This document shows, piece after piece, positions 63,476 through 64,000 of a DNA stretch of 64,000 nt. Source of the DNA: Ferruginibacter sp. Lineage in GTDB: Bacteria; Bacteroidota; Bacteroidia; Chitinophagales; Chitinophagaceae. The notes below the pieces were generated by a model. The model had not been told where the DNA came from. It saw nothing but the letters and a program-made list of their open reading frames with translations, and ran no database searches. Each line of letters opens with the position of its first letter. Within the stretch, counting starts at the first letter, position 1. The stretch is taken from NCBI GenBank assembly GCA_017983695.1, contig JAGOAX010000001.1, positions 248,001-312,000 on the forward strand. The letters are read 5' to 3'. The translations under genes were made by a program, and so were the position numbers.

Positions 63476-64000
63476 AAAAATACAATACACTGTCTTTAAG
63501 AGCTACTACAACTGTATTACTTTTACTGTAAGGATAAGCTTGATTTTTATCAATGCTGATTTTCAATTGTTGTTGGTCAATTATTACTTCGGGAAACCAG
63601 CTTGCAATACTATCTATAGATTTTTTATTTACTGACACAGTTGTCGGCACCGTGTACAGCACCTTCGTGGAAAGAGTTACACACCGGTTACTTTTATTAT
63701 TGAGGTAACTTAAATATTCCTGCAGTATGCTTACATTATTATCGGTATTACCAGCTAGCCGGCTTTTTGCCCTAAACAGCAAAGCTCCTTCATATTGCGA
63801 TGGTATGTTGACTATAAAAACATTGTCATTATTTTTTACTTCTTTATCAAGTGCCGCTAAATATTGTTTAGAAAATGATCCTGCAGTGTCATAATAATTT
63901 ATAGTTTTAAAAAGGGTAACAGTGTACAACCCCGCCAATACTAAAACTATCCCGATTAACATTATCCTGTTCTTGATCAGTACTGTTAACAAAACAGCTA
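63468..64000 (-). CDS. unrecognised membrane-anchored protein (partial, 5' end may be outside)
   Basis: The open frame is at least 174 residues and stays open to the right edge, so the start may lie outside; a TTG at 63992 or ATG at 63962 are alternatives. A membrane helix lies at about residues 12-27 (counted from the TTG), followed by about 145 residues with Thr/Ser/Asn-rich strands and no known motif. It could be the C-terminal extracytoplasmic part of a larger membrane protein. The stop overlaps the ribE end. Confidence 0.55.
   Translation of the reverse strand, partial: AVLLTVLIKNRIMLIGIVLVLAGLYTVTLFKTINYYDTAGSFSKQYLAALDKEVKNNDNVFIVNIPSQYEGALLFRAKSRLAGNTDNNVSILQEYLSYLNNKSNRCVTLSTKVLYTVPTTVSVNKKSIDSIASWFPEVIIDQQQLKISIDKNQAYPYSKSNTVVVALKDSVLYFFR

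Overview
The window looks like chromosome from a member of the Bacteroidota, most likely family Chitinophagaceae. The evidence is promoters of the TAnnTTTG (-7) type, almost no Shine-Dalgarno sequences, TonB with a Bacteroidota-type N-terminus, DUF4836 and DUF4920 proteins, a ligase-associated Lhr-type helicase with PdeM, and the order rpsU-xerC-hpf-tRNAs-tuf-tRNA(Trp)-secE-nusG-rplKAJL-rpoBC. The family assignment is inference. I see no prophage, insertion sequence, CRISPR array or large island; this is mostly core chromosome.

Layout. 1-1538 (minus): tonB, a small membrane protein and the start of a PstS-like lipoprotein. 1696-7352 (plus): a low-molecular-weight phosphatase, hisS with an unusual insertion, a DUF4836 lipoprotein and an ABC ATPase/permease pair. 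7347-9859 (minus): a thiolase and a GSDH-type dehydrogenase. 9956-13330 (plus): rlmN, a polybasic secreted protein and two pseudouridine synthases. 13407-14552: a 1-Cys peroxiredoxin divergent from an Rrf2 regulator. 14563-18423 (minus): dinB, rimM, rpsP and rpsF-rpsR-rplI. 18632-25492: an MFS transporter, an M14 peptidase, rpsT, a PqiA-like protein and sucA. 25499-29396 (minus): pdeM, Lhr-type helicase and an SMI1/KNR4 protein. 29640-31670 (plus): ffh and an RRM RNA-binding protein. 31910-32359 (minus): tRNA-Asp, a GIY-YIG nuclease gene and a broken second copy of the tRNA-Asp 3' part. 32547-39900 (plus): accA, a Gfo/Idh oxidoreductase, a sugar transferase, an M1 peptidase and a FemAB/GNAT-like protein. 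39887-46374: mixed envelope and metabolism genes (methyltransferase, ispD, asparaginase, DUF6498-like, heptose kinase, permease, OmpH). 46700-62762 (minus): the large transcription and translation cluster. 62879-64000: ribE and the end of an unrecognised membrane protein.

How genes work together. Three proteins that line the pocket sequestering the anti-Shine-Dalgarno end of 16S rRNA in Bacteroidota ribosomes (bS6, bS18, bS21) are encoded here. rpsU (bS21) is the one gene in which I noticed a strong Shine-Dalgarno, which fits feedback control by bS21. The cluster from tRNA-Thr to rpoC is divided by internal terminators and new TAnnTTTG boxes into at least four transcriptional segments.

The most interesting items are: the tRNA-Asp / GIY-YIG / tRNA-remnant unit, where a T-loop change in the remnant creates the stop codon of the nuclease gene; several intrinsic terminators whose U-tract runs directly into the next start codon; start codons placed four bases after a -7 box (probably leaderless mRNAs); and intergenic spacers built from short repeated words, including a 7-bp tandem repeat across the expected -33 region of the rpsT promoter.
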